64,000 bases of DNA from Pseudonocardia sp. TRM90224 (GCF_021245725.1 NZ_JAJGSX010000021.1:88449-152448); one strand, 5' to 3'. Shown: positions 41,095 to 52,035, counted from the first letter of the stretch. The notes: generated by a model from the letters alone, not told the origin. Made by a program: numbers and translations.

Positions 41095-43815
41095 ATGGAC
41101 GAGCAGCCGAGCGTCGACCAGCCGAGCGCCGACCAGCCGAGCGCCGACCCGCCGGTCGCGGCGTACCCGCGGCACTGGGAGGCCGACATCGTCGCCTCCG
41201 ACGGCGGTGTCGTGCACCTGCGCCCGATCCTCCCGAGCGACGGCGACGCGCTGCTCCGGTTCCACGCCAGCCTGTCCGAACGCACGCGATACCTGCGGTT
41301 CTTCGGGCCCTACCCACGCATCCCGCCGCGTGATCTCGAGCGGTTCACGACCGTCGACCACCACGCGCGGGTCGCGTTCGTGTGCCTGCTCGGCGACGAG
41401 ATCATCGCCGTCGGCCGGTACGAGGGACTCCTGCCGCAGGGCGCGCCGGCTGGGTCGGTCCCGGAGTCCGCCGAGGTCGCGTTCGTGGCCCGCGACGAGC
41501 ACCAGGGCAGGGGATTGGGCTCGATCCTGCTGGAGCACCTCGCGGCCGCCGCGCGGGAGAACGGCGTCCGCCGGTTCGAGGCCGAGGTGCTGGTCGAGAA
41601 CCACCAGATGGTGCGGGTGTTCCGGCAGGCCGGCTACCAGGTGAGCAGGGCGTTCGCCGAAGGTGTCCTGCACCTGGAGTTCGACGTCGACCCCACCGAG
41701 CGCTCGCTCGTCGTCCGCGACTCCCGCGAGCAGCGCGCGGAGGCACGCAGCGTGCACAACGTGCTGCACCCGTCGTCGGTCGCGGTGATCGGGGCGTCCA
41801 CCGATCCGTCCAAGATCGGCCACGCGGTGCTGGCGAACCTGCTGCGCGGCAACTTCACCGGACCGGTGTTCCCGGTCAACCCCGATGCCCGATCGGTCCG
41901 GGGCGTGCGGGCCTACGCGTCGGTCACCGAGATCCCCGACGAGGTCGACCTCGCCGTCGTCGCGGTGCCCGCCGCCGGCATCGACGACGTCATGGACTCG
42001 TGCCTGGAGAAGGGGGTGAAGGCGCTGGTCGTCGTCAGCGCGGGCTTCGCCGACGCGGGGGAGGGCGGGACGGTCGCTGAACGCAGGCTGGTGAGCGAGG
42101 CGAGGTCGCACGGGATGCGCGTGGTCGGGCCCAATGCGCTCGGGGTGGTCAACACCGCACCCGACGTACGGCTCAACGCCACACTCGCCCCGGAGGTGCC
42201 AGCGCGTGGCCGCGTCGGGTTCTTCTCCCAGTCCGGTGCGCTGGGCATCGCCATCCTGGCCGCGGCGAAGGAGCGGGGTCTGGGGCTCTCGACGTTCGTC
42301 TCCGCCGGCAACCGGGCCGACGTCTCGGGCAACGACCTCTTGCAGTACTGGCAGACCGACAGCGGCACCGATGTCGTGCTGCTCTACCTGGAGACTTTCG
42401 GCAACCCGCGCAAGTTCGCCCGCCTCGCCCGGCGCCTGGCCCGGACCAAACCGATCGTGGCGGTGAAGAGCGGTCGGCACTCCGGCCCCACGTCAGCGCT
42501 CGCCGCCAGCGCTGCCCCGATCGACGACGCGAGCGTGCGCGCGCTCTTCGAACAGGCCGGTGTGATCAGGGTCGACACGCTCTCCGAGCTGTTCGACACC
42601 GCGTTGCTGCTGTCCACCCAGCCGCTGCCGGCCGGCCCGCGCGTCGCGGTCGTCGGCAACTCCAGCGCGCTCGGGTTGCTGGTGGCCGATGCGCTGCTCG
42701 ACGAGGGGATGGAGCTCGCCGGCAAACCGGTCGACGTCGGCGCCGCGGCCACGCCGGAGGAGTTCGCGACGGCGGTCGGCAAGGCGGTCGCGGAGGAGTC
42801 GACCGACGCACTGGTCACGGTGTTCGTGCCGCCGGTCGCGACACCCGGAGCGGCGTACGCCCGCGCGTTGCGTGAGTCGGCCGCGGAGTCGGCGAAGCCG
42901 ATCGTCGCAGTGTTCCTCGCGGCGGAGGGGGTGCCGGCGGAGCTGGCGGTGCCGGCCGGCGACGGGTCGCCCGGCCACGGATCTGTGCCCAGCTACCCGA
43001 GCCCCGAACGGGCCGCCGCGGCGCTGGCCAGGGTGAGCCGGTACGCACGTTGGCGTTCCCGCCCGATGGGGGAGTTCGTCACCCCCGAGGGCGTCGACAC
43101 CGAGCGGGCCCGCTCGCTCGTCGCAGCGATGGGCATCACGCAACGACGTTCGCTCACCGACGCCGAGATCCTGGATCTGCTCGCCTGCTATGGCATCCCT
43201 GTCGCCGAGTTCCGGCAGGTCGGCTCGGCCGAGTCAGCCGTGGCCGCCGCGACCGAGCTGGGATACCCGGTGGCGGTGAAGGCGGTCGGCGACCGGTGGC
43301 GCCACCGCAGCGACCTCGTCGGTGTCCGGCTCGATGTCGCCGGGCCCGCTGAGGTCGAGCGCGCCCACGCCGACATCGCCAGGTTGACGGGCAGCACCGA
43401 GGTCTACGTCCAGCGCATGGTCCCCAGAGGGGTGTCGTGCGTGCTGGAGATCGTCGACGACCCATCGTTCGGCTCGCTGCTGTCGTTCGGTCTGTCCGGT
43501 GTGGCGACGGAGCTGCTGGGCGACCGCGCGTTCCGCGTCGTCCCGGTGTCCGACCAGGATGCAGCCGCGCTGGTCAGGGCGCCGCGCGCGGCCCCACTGC
43601 TGGCCGGTTATCGGGGCGCCGAGCCGACCAGGCTCGACGCGCTGGAGGAGCTGGTGCTGCGGGTCGGCAAGATCGCGGAGGATCTGCCGGAGGTCCGCTC
43701 GCTCGCCCTCGACCCGGTGCTGGCCTCCGCGGAGGGTGTTTACGTCACCGGAGCGCGTGTTGCGCTGGGCCCGCCACCGACCCGCGACGACGGCGGCCCT
43801 CGCCGCCTGCGCTGA
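41095..43815 (+). CDS. GNAT acetyltransferase fused to acyl-CoA synthetase (NDP-forming) domains
   Basis: 906 aa. Residues about 25-205 are a GNAT domain (LRFFGPYPRIP, EVAFVARDEHQGRGLGSILL). From about 220 there is a CoA-binding domain (VAVIGASTDPSKIGHAVL), succinyl-CoA ligase-like domains (VGFFSQSGALGIAILAAAKE) and a C-terminal ATP-grasp domain from about 685 (YPVAVKAVGDRWRHRSDLVG). This is the layout of protein acetyltransferases (Pat type) that inactivate acetyl-CoA synthetase, with the GNAT domain at the N-terminus as is common in actinobacteria. The adjacent acuC would reverse the modification. ATG follows GGGGAGCCGGAACC. Begins with three PSADQ-like repeats (bases 41104-41148). Confidence 0.92.
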   Translation: MDEQPSVDQPSADQPSADPPVAAYPRHWEADIVASDGGVVHLRPILPSDGDALLRFHASLSERTRYLRFFGPYPRIPPRDLERFTTVDHHARVAFVCLLGDEIIAVGRYEGLLPQGAPAGSVPESAEVAFVARDEHQGRGLGSILLEHLAAAARENGVRRFEAEVLVENHQMVRVFRQAGYQVSRAFAEGVLHLEFDVDPTERSLVVRDSREQRAEARSVHNVLHPSSVAVIGASTDPSKIGHAVLANLLRGNFTGPVFPVNPDARSVRGVRAYASVTEIPDEVDLAVVAVPAAGIDDVMDSCLEKGVKALVVVSAGFADAGEGGTVAERRLVSEARSHGMRVVGPNALGVVNTAPDVRLNATLAPEVPARGRVGFFSQSGALGIAILAAAKERGLGLSTFVSAGNRADVSGNDLLQYWQTDSGTDVVLLYLETFGNPRKFARLARRLARTKPIVAVKSGRHSGPTSALAASAAPIDDASVRALFEQAGVIRVDTLSELFDTALLLSTQPLPAGPRVAVVGNSSALGLLVADALLDEGMELAGKPVDVGAAATPEEFATAVGKAVAEESTDALVTVFVPPVATPGAAYARALRESAAESAKPIVAVFLAAEGVPAELAVPAGDGSPGHGSVPSYPSPERAAAALARVSRYARWRSRPMGEFVTPEGVDTERARSLVAAMGITQRRSLTDAEILDLLACYGIPVAEFRQVGSAESAVAAATELGYPVAVKAVGDRWRHRSDLVGVRLDVAGPAEVERAHADIARLTGSTEVYVQRMVPRGVSCVLEIVDDPSFGSLLSFGLSGVATELLGDRAFRVVPVSDQDAAALVRAPRAAPLLAGYRGAEPTRLDALEELVLRVGKIAEDLPEVRSLALDPVLASAEGVYVTGARVALGPPPTRDDGGPRRLR
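41104..41148 (+). repeat. Three 15-bp tandem repeats at the start of the acetyltransferase gene
   Basis: CAGCCGAGCGYCGAC repeated three times in frame, coding QPSVD, QPSAD, QPSAD. The copies are nearly identical, suggesting recent duplication and possible length variation in a disordered N-terminal tail. Confidence 0.85.
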
Positions 43816-43846
43816 GCTGTGCCTGGCTGAGCTCGACCCTCGGGGG

Positions 43847-45493
<1,647 letters not shown>

Positions 45494-45561
45494 GCTCGGA
45501 CGGTACCGCTCCCGCGGGCCCGCCCGCCTGCTCGGGCCGCTCGCGGCAAGCCAGCCGGAAT

Positions 45562-45589
45562 GGTCGGGAGGCCGGACCGGCCCCCGACC
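45562..45589. repeat. GC-rich hairpin in the fumarase/hydroxylase gap
   Basis: GGTCGGG (45562-45568) pairs with CCCGACC (45583-45589) and the interior GGCCGG/CCGGCC continues the stem, with one bulged A. In the 230-base gap between divergent fumA and the hydroxylase gene. Role unknown; no other structure seen in the gap apart from the two leaderless -10 elements. Confidence 0.5.
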
Positions 45590-45723
45590 AGTCCGACCTC
45601 CCGGGGAACGCGTGGTCCGGCCGGGCCGTCCGCGCGTGGTCTCCGGCAAGGACCCTGTCCTTCCGCGCGGCTCTCGTCAACTCGTGGCGAGACGTCGGAT
45701 GACTGAGGACGTAGGGTCGGAAC

Positions 45724-48069
45724 ATGCCTGGATCGATCCTCGGTACCTCCGTCCGCCGTGTCGAAGACCGCGACCTGATCACCGGTGCGAGCACCTTCGT
45801 CGGCAATCTCTCGCTCGAGGGCGTGCTGCACCTCGCGTTCGTCCGTTCCCCGTTCGCGCATGCCCGGGTCACCGGCATCGACACGGCGGAGGCTGCTGCC
45901 GCGCCCGGTGTCGTTGCCGTCCATACCGCGGCCGAACTCGACCTGCCGGCCCACCACGGCCTGATGGTCGTCAACGAGAACGTCCCGCGACCTCCGCTCG
46001 CGACCGACCGGGTTCGGTTCGTCGGCGAGGCAGTGGCCGTGATCGTCGCGGAGTCCAAGGCCGCCGCCGTGGATGCCGCCGAGCTGGTCGAGGTCGACTA
46101 CGACCCGCTGCCGGCGGTTGTCGACATGGAGGAGGCGCTGGCGCCGGATGCGCCACTGCAGTTCCCCGAACTGGGCACCAACCTCGCGAGCGGGGAGCGG
46201 TCCGATGTGGATGCGCTCGGCGACGCCGAGGTCGTCGTGCGGGCGCGGATGGTCAACCAGCGTGTCGCGGTGATGCCGATGGAGGGCAACGCGATCGCCG
46301 TGCGGCCCGAGGAGTCCGGTGGGCTCACCATCTGGGTGTCCACCCAGATGCCGCACGCCTTCCAGGCCCAGGCCGCGAGCCTCTTCGGCATCGAGCGCGA
46401 CGACGTCCGCGTGATCGCTCCGCACGTCGGGGGCGGGTTCGGTGGCAAGGCCGGCATGCTTGCCGAGCACACTGCCGCGGTCGGCGTCGCGCGGGCGCTG
46501 GGCCGACCGGTCACGTGGGTCGAGAGCCGGTCGGAGAACCTCGTCTCGATGCCGCACGGCCGTGGCCAGGTCGCGTACTACGAGCTCGGCCTCACCCGCG
46601 ACGGCGCGATCACCGGGATGCGGGCGCGGGTCGTCGGCGACTCGGGCGCGTACGCGGGGTTCGGCGGCAAGCTCGTCGATGTCTCGACCTACGTCATGGC
46701 GCAGGGTGTCTACGACATCCCGAAGATCGGTTTCGACGCCGCTGTCGCGCTGACCAACACCACGCCGATGGGCGCGTTCCGTGGCGCGGGCCGCCCCGAG
46801 GCCACCGCGCACCTCGAACGGATCATGGACATCGCTGCGGCGGAACTGGACATCGACCCGGTCGAGCTGCGCAGGCGCAACTTCATCCAGCCGACGGCGT
46901 TCCCGTTCACCACGCTGTCCGGTGCCACCTACGACGTCGGCGACTACGACCTGCCGCTCCGCGAGGCGATGCGCATCGCGGACTACGACAAGCTCCGCGA
47001 GGAGCAGGCCCGCCGCCGCGAGCAGGGTGACACCGTGCAGCTCGGCATCGGCATCGCCGTCTACGTCGAGATCACCGCCGGTGGCGGCGGCACCGAGTAC
47101 GGCTCGGTCACGGTCCACGCGGACGGCTCGGCCACGATCTCCGCCGGCACCTCGGGTCACGGACAGGGGCACGCCACGGCGTTCGCGATGCTCGCGAGCG
47201 ACCGGCTGGGCATCCCGATCGAGAAGATCCACTTCGTGCAGTCGGACACCGCGGTTGTGCCGCGGGGCGGCGGGACCGGCGGGTCCCGGTCGCTGCAGAT
47301 GGGCGGCAACGCCGTCCGCGCTGCCGCCGACGACGTGCTCGAGCAGGCGCGGCGCCGGGCGGCGGAGATGCTGGAGGCGGCCGTCGAGGACGTCGAGTTG
47401 ACCGACGACGGCGCGTTCGGCGTGGCGGGCGTCCCGGCGGTGACGCTGTCGTGGGTGCAGGTCGCGAGCAACGGCGACGAGCTCAGCGCCGGCCTCGACT
47501 TCCGCCAGAGCGATGCCACGTTCCCGTTCGGCGCACACATCTCCGTGGTCGAGGTCGATATCGAGACCGGGAAGGTTGTGCCGCTGCGGCACATCGCCGT
47601 GGACGACTGCGGGCGCGTCCTCAACCCGCTGCTCGTCGCCGGTCAGCAGCACGGCGGCCTGGCGCAAGGCGTCGCGCAGGCGCTCTACGAGGAGGTCGTG
47701 TTCGACCCCGAGGGGCAGCCGCTCACCGCGACGCTCGCCGACTACCGGATGCCGAGCGCCGCGGACCTCTTCTGGTACGAGACCGCCAACACCGAGACCC
47801 CCACACCGCTGAACCCGATCGGGGCGAAAGGCATCGGCGAGTCGGCCTCGGTCGGGTCGACCCCGGCTGTGCAGAACGCCGTCGTCGACGCGCTGCGGCC
47901 GTTCGGGGTGCGCCACGTCGACATGCCGTGCTCGCCGCAGCGGGTGTGGTCGGCGATCCGCGCGGCACAGGCCGGCGAGGACGGCCTGTGGAGGGAGCCG
48001 CCCGCGGTGTTCGACGATCTCCCGGTGCGCACCGGGAGCTCCGCCGGCGCGTCCGGCGGAGAGATCTGA
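45724..48069 (+). CDS. Molybdopterin-binding large subunit, xanthine dehydrogenase / CO dehydrogenase family
   Basis: 781 aa molybdenum hydroxylase large chain. Motifs: the N-terminal SVRRVEDRDLITGASTFVG typical of the CoxL/aldehyde oxidase group, HVGGGFGGKAG, TTPMGAFRGAGRPEA, GHGQGHATAFAMLA and the catalytic glutamate in GAKGIGESA. The active-site loop lacks the AYRCSFR cysteine of true CO dehydrogenase, so an aldehyde or N-heterocycle is the likelier substrate. Its partner subunits (FAD-binding medium and [2Fe-2S] small) are not adjacent, which is unusual for this family. TAGGGT at 45712-45717 lies six bases before the ATG (leaderless). Confidence 0.92.
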   Translation: MPGSILGTSVRRVEDRDLITGASTFVGNLSLEGVLHLAFVRSPFAHARVTGIDTAEAAAAPGVVAVHTAAELDLPAHHGLMVVNENVPRPPLATDRVRFVGEAVAVIVAESKAAAVDAAELVEVDYDPLPAVVDMEEALAPDAPLQFPELGTNLASGERSDVDALGDAEVVVRARMVNQRVAVMPMEGNAIAVRPEESGGLTIWVSTQMPHAFQAQAASLFGIERDDVRVIAPHVGGGFGGKAGMLAEHTAAVGVARALGRPVTWVESRSENLVSMPHGRGQVAYYELGLTRDGAITGMRARVVGDSGAYAGFGGKLVDVSTYVMAQGVYDIPKIGFDAAVALTNTTPMGAFRGAGRPEATAHLERIMDIAAAELDIDPVELRRRNFIQPTAFPFTTLSGATYDVGDYDLPLREAMRIADYDKLREEQARRREQGDTVQLGIGIAVYVEITAGGGGTEYGSVTVHADGSATISAGTSGHGQGHATAFAMLASDRLGIPIEKIHFVQSDTAVVPRGGGTGGSRSLQMGGNAVRAAADDVLEQARRRAAEMLEAAVEDVELTDDGAFGVAGVPAVTLSWVQVASNGDELSAGLDFRQSDATFPFGAHISVVEVDIETGKVVPLRHIAVDDCGRVLNPLLVAGQQHGGLAQGVAQALYEEVVFDPEGQPLTATLADYRMPSAADLFWYETANTETPTPLNPIGAKGIGESASVGSTPAVQNAVVDALRPFGVRHVDMPCSPQRVWSAIRAAQAGEDGLWREPPAVFDDLPVRTGSSAGASGGEI

Positions 48070-48153
48070 GCCCGACCGGGATCGCACCGCCCCGAGATGC
48101 GGGGCGACCACCCGGTCGAGCACACTGCCGACCGTGACGAGCGAGGAGAACCG

Positions 48154-48987
48154 ATGAGGCTGGCGACCATCCGGACGGCGACCGGTACGAGGGCGGTGCG
48201 GGTCGACCTCGGCGCTGGTACCGCCGTCGAGACGGGGGACGCCGACGTGCGGGCCCTGCTCGATCGCTCCGACTGGCCAGCGCACGCGGCCGCGGCCGCA
48301 GGCCCGTCGCACCCGGTGGAGGGCTTGGACTACGCGCCGCTCGTGCCCTCCCCCGAGAAGATCATCTGCGTCGGGTTGAACTACCGCGACCACGTCCTGG
48401 AGATGGGTCGCGACCTGCCGGACCACCCCACGCTGTTCGCGAAGTTCGCGCCGGCTCTCGTCGGGGCCAACGACGAGATCCTGCTGACCAACGAGTCGAA
48501 GCAGATCGACTACGAGGCGGAGCTGGTCGTCGTCATCGGCCGCCCGGTGCGGCACGCGACGCCGGAGCAGGCCGGCGCCGCGATCGCCGGCTACTCCGTG
48601 CTGAACGACGTGAGCGTGCGCGACTGGCAGAACCGCACGACGCAGTTCCTGCAGGGTAAGACGTTCGAGCGGTCGACCCCGCTCGGCCCGTGGCTCGTCA
48701 CACCCGACGAGCTGCCCGAGGGCGGCTGGGCGATCAGCAGCGAGCTCGACGGCGAGGTGATGCAGAGCTCGAACACCGCCGAGCTGGTTTTCAACGCGGT
48801 TGATCTCGTCATCTACCTGTCGACGATCATCACGCTCAACCCGGGCGACATCATCGCGACCGGAACTCCCGGTGGGGTCGGCCACGCCCGAAAACCACCG
48901 CGCTACTTGACCGAGGGCGCGACGATCGTCACGAAGGTGGCCGGGGTGGGTGAGCTGCGCAACGTCTGTCGCGCGGAAAGCTCTTGA
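48154..48987 (+). CDS. Fumarylacetoacetate hydrolase family protein
   Basis: 277 aa. The family core is ICVGLNYRDHVLEMGRDLP, then the metal-binding ExE ... D triad in IDYEAELVVVIGRP and VLNDVSVRDWQNR, and GDIIATGTPGGVGHAR at the C-terminus. Such enzymes cut C-C bonds of 2,4-dioxo acids; fumarylpyruvate hydrolase is a member. ATG follows GAGGAGAACCG. The next gene starts within its stop codon (TTGA at 48984) and codes a maleylpyruvate isomerase-type protein, so the pair fits the last two steps of gentisate breakdown, giving fumarate and pyruvate. No gentisate dioxygenase gene is in the window. Confidence 0.92.
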   Translation: MRLATIRTATGTRAVRVDLGAGTAVETGDADVRALLDRSDWPAHAAAAAGPSHPVEGLDYAPLVPSPEKIICVGLNYRDHVLEMGRDLPDHPTLFAKFAPALVGANDEILLTNESKQIDYEAELVVVIGRPVRHATPEQAGAAIAGYSVLNDVSVRDWQNRTTQFLQGKTFERSTPLGPWLVTPDELPEGGWAISSELDGEVMQSSNTAELVFNAVDLVIYLSTIITLNPGDIIATGTPGGVGHARKPPRYLTEGATIVTKVAGVGELRNVCRAESS

Positions 48988-49739
48988 GCGACGTCTCAGC
49001 AGGCAAAGCCGATCCGGCACGGGCCAAACGGCTCGCCGACTCGCTCGCGTGGGCCGGTGACGGGGCAGCCCACCTGCGCGGGTTGATGACGCGGATGGGC
49101 GGCGACGCGTTCGGCGCGCCGTCGCTGCTGCCGGGATGGAGCCGGGCGCATGTGCTCACGCACATCGCGCGCGGCGCCGACAGCATGATCAACCTGCTGA
49201 CCTGGGCCCGCACCGGTGTCCGGACGGCGGCGTACGAGAGCGTTGACCAGCGGGACGCCGACATCGAGGCAGGCGCGACGCGACCGCCGGCTGCGGTGTG
49301 CGACGACGTGATCACGTCGTCGGACCGGCTCGCGCAGGCGGTGCGCGTGATGCCGGCCGAGGCGTGGGCCGCGACGGTGGAGAACCTGCGGGGCAGGGAG
49401 TTCCCGGCCGTCGAGATCCCCTGGATCCGGGCGAAGGAGACCTGGATCCACTCGGTCGACCTCGACGTCGGCGCGTCGTTCAGCGACTTCCCGGCGCCGA
49501 TGCTCGCGGCACTCCTCAACGACGCGTCCAGGGTGATCGCCGGCCGGCCCGGCTGCCCGTCGGTGCGGCTGATCGCGACCGACCGGCCCATGGAATGGGT
49601 GGTCGGCGACCCCGATGTCGCACAGCCGGTGCGTGGGCCGGCGGCCGAGCTGACGGCGTGGTTGCTCGGCCGCTCGCGGGGGAAGGCCCTCTCGACGACC
49701 GCCGGAAGCAAGCTGCCCTCGGTGCCGCGCTGGTTGTGA
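48984..49739 (+). CDS. Maleylpyruvate isomerase-type, mycothiol-dependent enzyme
   Basis: 251 aa, DinB/MDMPI superfamily. The N-terminal helical bundle has LLPGWSRAHVLTHIARGADS with the metal-binding histidine and later WIRAKETWIHSVDLDVG with the Glu and second His ligands; the C-terminal domain has VRGPAAELTAWLLGRS. Relatives use mycothiol, the actinobacterial thiol, to isomerise maleylpyruvate to fumarylpyruvate. TTG start overlapping the previous stop, after GGAAAG. With the hydrolase before it and fumarase close by, a route from maleylpyruvate to malate can be drawn, although substrate is inferred. Confidence 0.88.
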   Translation: MSDVSAGKADPARAKRLADSLAWAGDGAAHLRGLMTRMGGDAFGAPSLLPGWSRAHVLTHIARGADSMINLLTWARTGVRTAAYESVDQRDADIEAGATRPPAAVCDDVITSSDRLAQAVRVMPAEAWAATVENLRGREFPAVEIPWIRAKETWIHSVDLDVGASFSDFPAPMLAALLNDASRVIAGRPGCPSVRLIATDRPMEWVVGDPDVAQPVRGPAAELTAWLLGRSRGKALSTTAGSKLPSVPRWL

Positions 49740-49771
49740 CGGCGACGGGCGGGCGTGGAAAGCTCCCGCCC

Positions 49772-51184
49772 GTGGCTTCAGCACCCGACTTCGCGGCCGT
49801 TCGTGCCGAGTTCGCGTTGCCTGCCGGCTTCCCGCCGCCCGTATTGGCGGAGGCGGAGGCGGCATCAGCGCCGACACCGGGCCCCGAGCGGGTGGACGCG
49901 ACCGACGTCGAGCTGGTGACCATCGACCCGCCCGGGTCGAAGGACCTCGACCAGGCGCTCGGGGTGGCCCGGCGCGACGACGGCTTCCGCGTGCACTACG
50001 CCATCGCCGACCTGGGCGCTGTTGTCGTGCCCGGTGGTGCGCTCGACGCCGAGGTGCGCAGGCGCGGCCAGACGATCTACCTGCCCGACGGGTCGGTTCC
50101 GCTGCACCCACCCGTGCTGTCGGAGGGTTCCGCGAGCCTGCTGCCCGACGGCCCGCGCGCCGCCGTCCTCTGGACCATCGATCTGGACGAAACGGGCGAA
50201 TCGGTCAATGTCGACGTACGACGCGCGGTGGTCCGGTCGCGGGCGCGGCTCGACTACGCGGGCGTGCAGGGCGACGTCGACGCCGGCAAGCTCCACCCGG
50301 CCATCGCCGCACTGCCGGAGCTCGGACGGCTGCGCCGCGCGCTCGCGGTGGCGCGTGGTGCGATCGAGCTGGAGCTGCCCGAGCAGGAGGTTGTGCCCGA
50401 CGGCGCGGGCGGCTGGACGGTGCAGGTACGCCGCAGGCTGGATGTCGAAGGGTGGAACGCGGAGATCTCGCTGCTCACGGGCATGTCCGCGGCCCGGATC
50501 ATGCTTGACGCCGGGGTCGGCCTGCTGCGCACCCTGCCGGCGCCCGAGCCCGAGGCGGTGGCGGAGTTCCGGCGGACGGCACGCCGGCTCGGTGTCGAAT
50601 GGCCCGACGGCGCGACGCCGGCCGAGGTGCTCGCTGCGCTGCCGCTCGACACCGCGGCCGCGCTCGCGCTGCGCCGGGCCGCGACCACGATGCTGCGCGG
50701 CGCCGGATATGCCGCGTTCGACCGTGCCGCGGGCACCCGCCCGCCCGCCGACCCCGGCCACGGCGGGATCGGCGCACCCTACGCACACGTCACGGCGCCG
50801 CTGCGGCGGCTGGCCGACCGGTTCGGCACTGAGGTGTGCCTGGCGGTCACCTCAGGCACCGAGGTTCCGGAGTGGGTGCGGGAGGCGCTGCCGACGATGC
50901 CGGAGGTGATGGCGAACTCCGACACGCTCGCCGCGAAGGTCGAGCGTGCCTGCGTCGACCGCACCGAGGCCGCGCTGCTGGTGGGGCGGATCGGTGAGCA
51001 GTTCGAGGTCGTTGTGCTGCGCGCGTCGGGGCCCGAGGGCGAGCCGGGGGAGGTCTACCTCCACGAGCCTCCGGTGCTGGCCCGTTGTACCGGCCGGCTG
51101 ACGGCAGGCGAGCAGCGCAGTGTGACGCTCGCCGAGGCCGACCCGGCCACCGGCCGCATCTCCTTCACCGCGGCTCCGGACTGA
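49772..51184 (+). CDS. RNB-domain ribonuclease
   Basis: 470 aa. The exoribonuclease catalytic domain has VELVTIDPPGSKDLDQALGV with the Asp cluster that binds Mg, YAIADLGAVVVPGGALD, RRRGQTIYLPDGSVPLHP and AYAHVTAPLRRLADR-like ISAPYAHVTAPLRR sequence near residue 340. It lacks the S1 and cold-shock RNA-binding domains of RNase II/R, as is normal for this short actinobacterial form. Degrades RNA 3' to 5'. Start is uncertain: GTG 49772 agrees with family N-termini; GTG 49736 overlaps the previous stop and would add 12 residues. Last gene of the run that begins at 48154. A 214-base gap after it shows no feature I can support. Confidence 0.88.
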   Translation: MASAPDFAAVRAEFALPAGFPPPVLAEAEAASAPTPGPERVDATDVELVTIDPPGSKDLDQALGVARRDDGFRVHYAIADLGAVVVPGGALDAEVRRRGQTIYLPDGSVPLHPPVLSEGSASLLPDGPRAAVLWTIDLDETGESVNVDVRRAVVRSRARLDYAGVQGDVDAGKLHPAIAALPELGRLRRALAVARGAIELELPEQEVVPDGAGGWTVQVRRRLDVEGWNAEISLLTGMSAARIMLDAGVGLLRTLPAPEPEAVAEFRRTARRLGVEWPDGATPAEVLAALPLDTAAALALRRAATTMLRGAGYAAFDRAAGTRPPADPGHGGIGAPYAHVTAPLRRLADRFGTEVCLAVTSGTEVPEWVREALPTMPEVMANSDTLAAKVERACVDRTEAALLVGRIGEQFEVVVLRASGPEGEPGEVYLHEPPVLARCTGRLTAGEQRSVTLAEADPATGRISFTAAPD

Positions 51185-51398
51185 CGGGGTAGCGGATCGG
51201 CTCGCCGGCGCCCCGGGTACCTACGGTGTGTCCCGGTCGCGCCGTCGATTCCTCCCTTGGACGAAATCCGCGGCCGTCTGGTTCCGCTGTTCGCCGATTG
51301 GTCGGAACTTCTTCGAGGTGTGGGAGTCGCATGCCATTTTGACGGTGGGCGGCGCCGGCCGGTTCCACCGTTGAGCGCTCGGTCTTGTGAACGCCGAG

Positions 51399-51962
51399 TC
51401 AGTCGAGCCAGGTGACCGGCAGCGGGGTGTCGGGTCGGGGTGGGGGCGGGCCACCGGTCGGGGTGCCGAGGTAGATCCAGCCGGTGACCTCCTCGTTGTC
51501 GAGGAGGCCGAGGTGGGCGCGCACCTTCGCGGTCTCGCCGTACCACCCGGTGCGCCACATCGCACCGAAACCGCGGGCGTGCGCGGCTAGGGTCAGCCCG
51601 TGCGCGACACACGCGGCGCTGGCACGTTGCTCGGCCCAGCCGACCTTGGGATGGTCGCGGAGCACGGCGACCACCACCACGACGACGGGTGCGCGCAACG
51701 GCTTGGTGCGGGTGCGCGCCAGCTGGGTTGCGGTGACGCCCGGTTCGCGTTCGGCGTGGGCCGCGGCGAAGGACTCGCCGAGCTGGCCGAGCGCGGGGCC
51801 GTCGACGACGATGAACCGCCATGGCCGCAGCCGGCCGTGATCGGGTGCCGTCGCGGCGGCTTCGAGCAGCTCGCGCAGCTGCGGGCGGTCCGGGCCGGGG
51901 GCCACGAGCGCGGCGCGCGAGCGCCTGCTCCGCAGCACAGCCAACGGGTCGTCACCGCTCAC
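51399..51962 (-). CDS. Nitroreductase family protein
   Basis: 187-aa FMN enzyme of the small YdjA-like group. LRSRRSRAALVAPGPDRPQL holds the basic FMN-phosphate-binding residues, ATAPDHGRLRPWRFIVV the family motif, and EEVTGWIYLGTPTGG the C-terminal signature. Reduces nitro, quinone or other compounds with NAD(P)H. The GTG at 51962 gives the normal N-terminus; longer frames do not. Divergent from the GCS2 ligase gene with 73 bases between, which contain an IdeR-box-like sequence. Confidence 0.9.
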   Translation of the reverse strand: MSGDDPLAVLRSRRSRAALVAPGPDRPQLRELLEAAATAPDHGRLRPWRFIVVDGPALGQLGESFAAAHAEREPGVTATQLARTRTKPLRAPVVVVVVAVLRDHPKVGWAEQRASAACVAHGLTLAAHARGFGAMWRTGWYGETAKVRAHLGLLDNEEVTGWIYLGTPTGGPPPPRPDTPLPVTWLD

Positions 51963-51989
51963 CGCAGCCCTCCGTTCGCGTCGATGAGA

Positions 51990-52004
51990 TAAGGCTACCC
52001 TCAC
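51990..52004. promoter_or_regulatory. IdeR-box-like sequence
   Basis: TAAGGCTACCCTCAC resembles the left two thirds of the iron box (TTAGGTTAGSCTAACC) with about three mismatches in fifteen. It sits between the divergent nitroreductase and GCS2 genes and overlaps a TACCCT -10. Suggestive only, but an IdeR-like protein is encoded at 38163. Confidence 0.3.
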
Positions 52005-52035
52005 ACAGCGCGCTGCAATCCGAAGGGAGCCACCC

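Noticed and set aside
45724..48069. True CO dehydrogenase (CoxL)
   Set aside because: The diagnostic cysteine-containing AYRCSFR loop is absent and no coxMS genes are adjacent.
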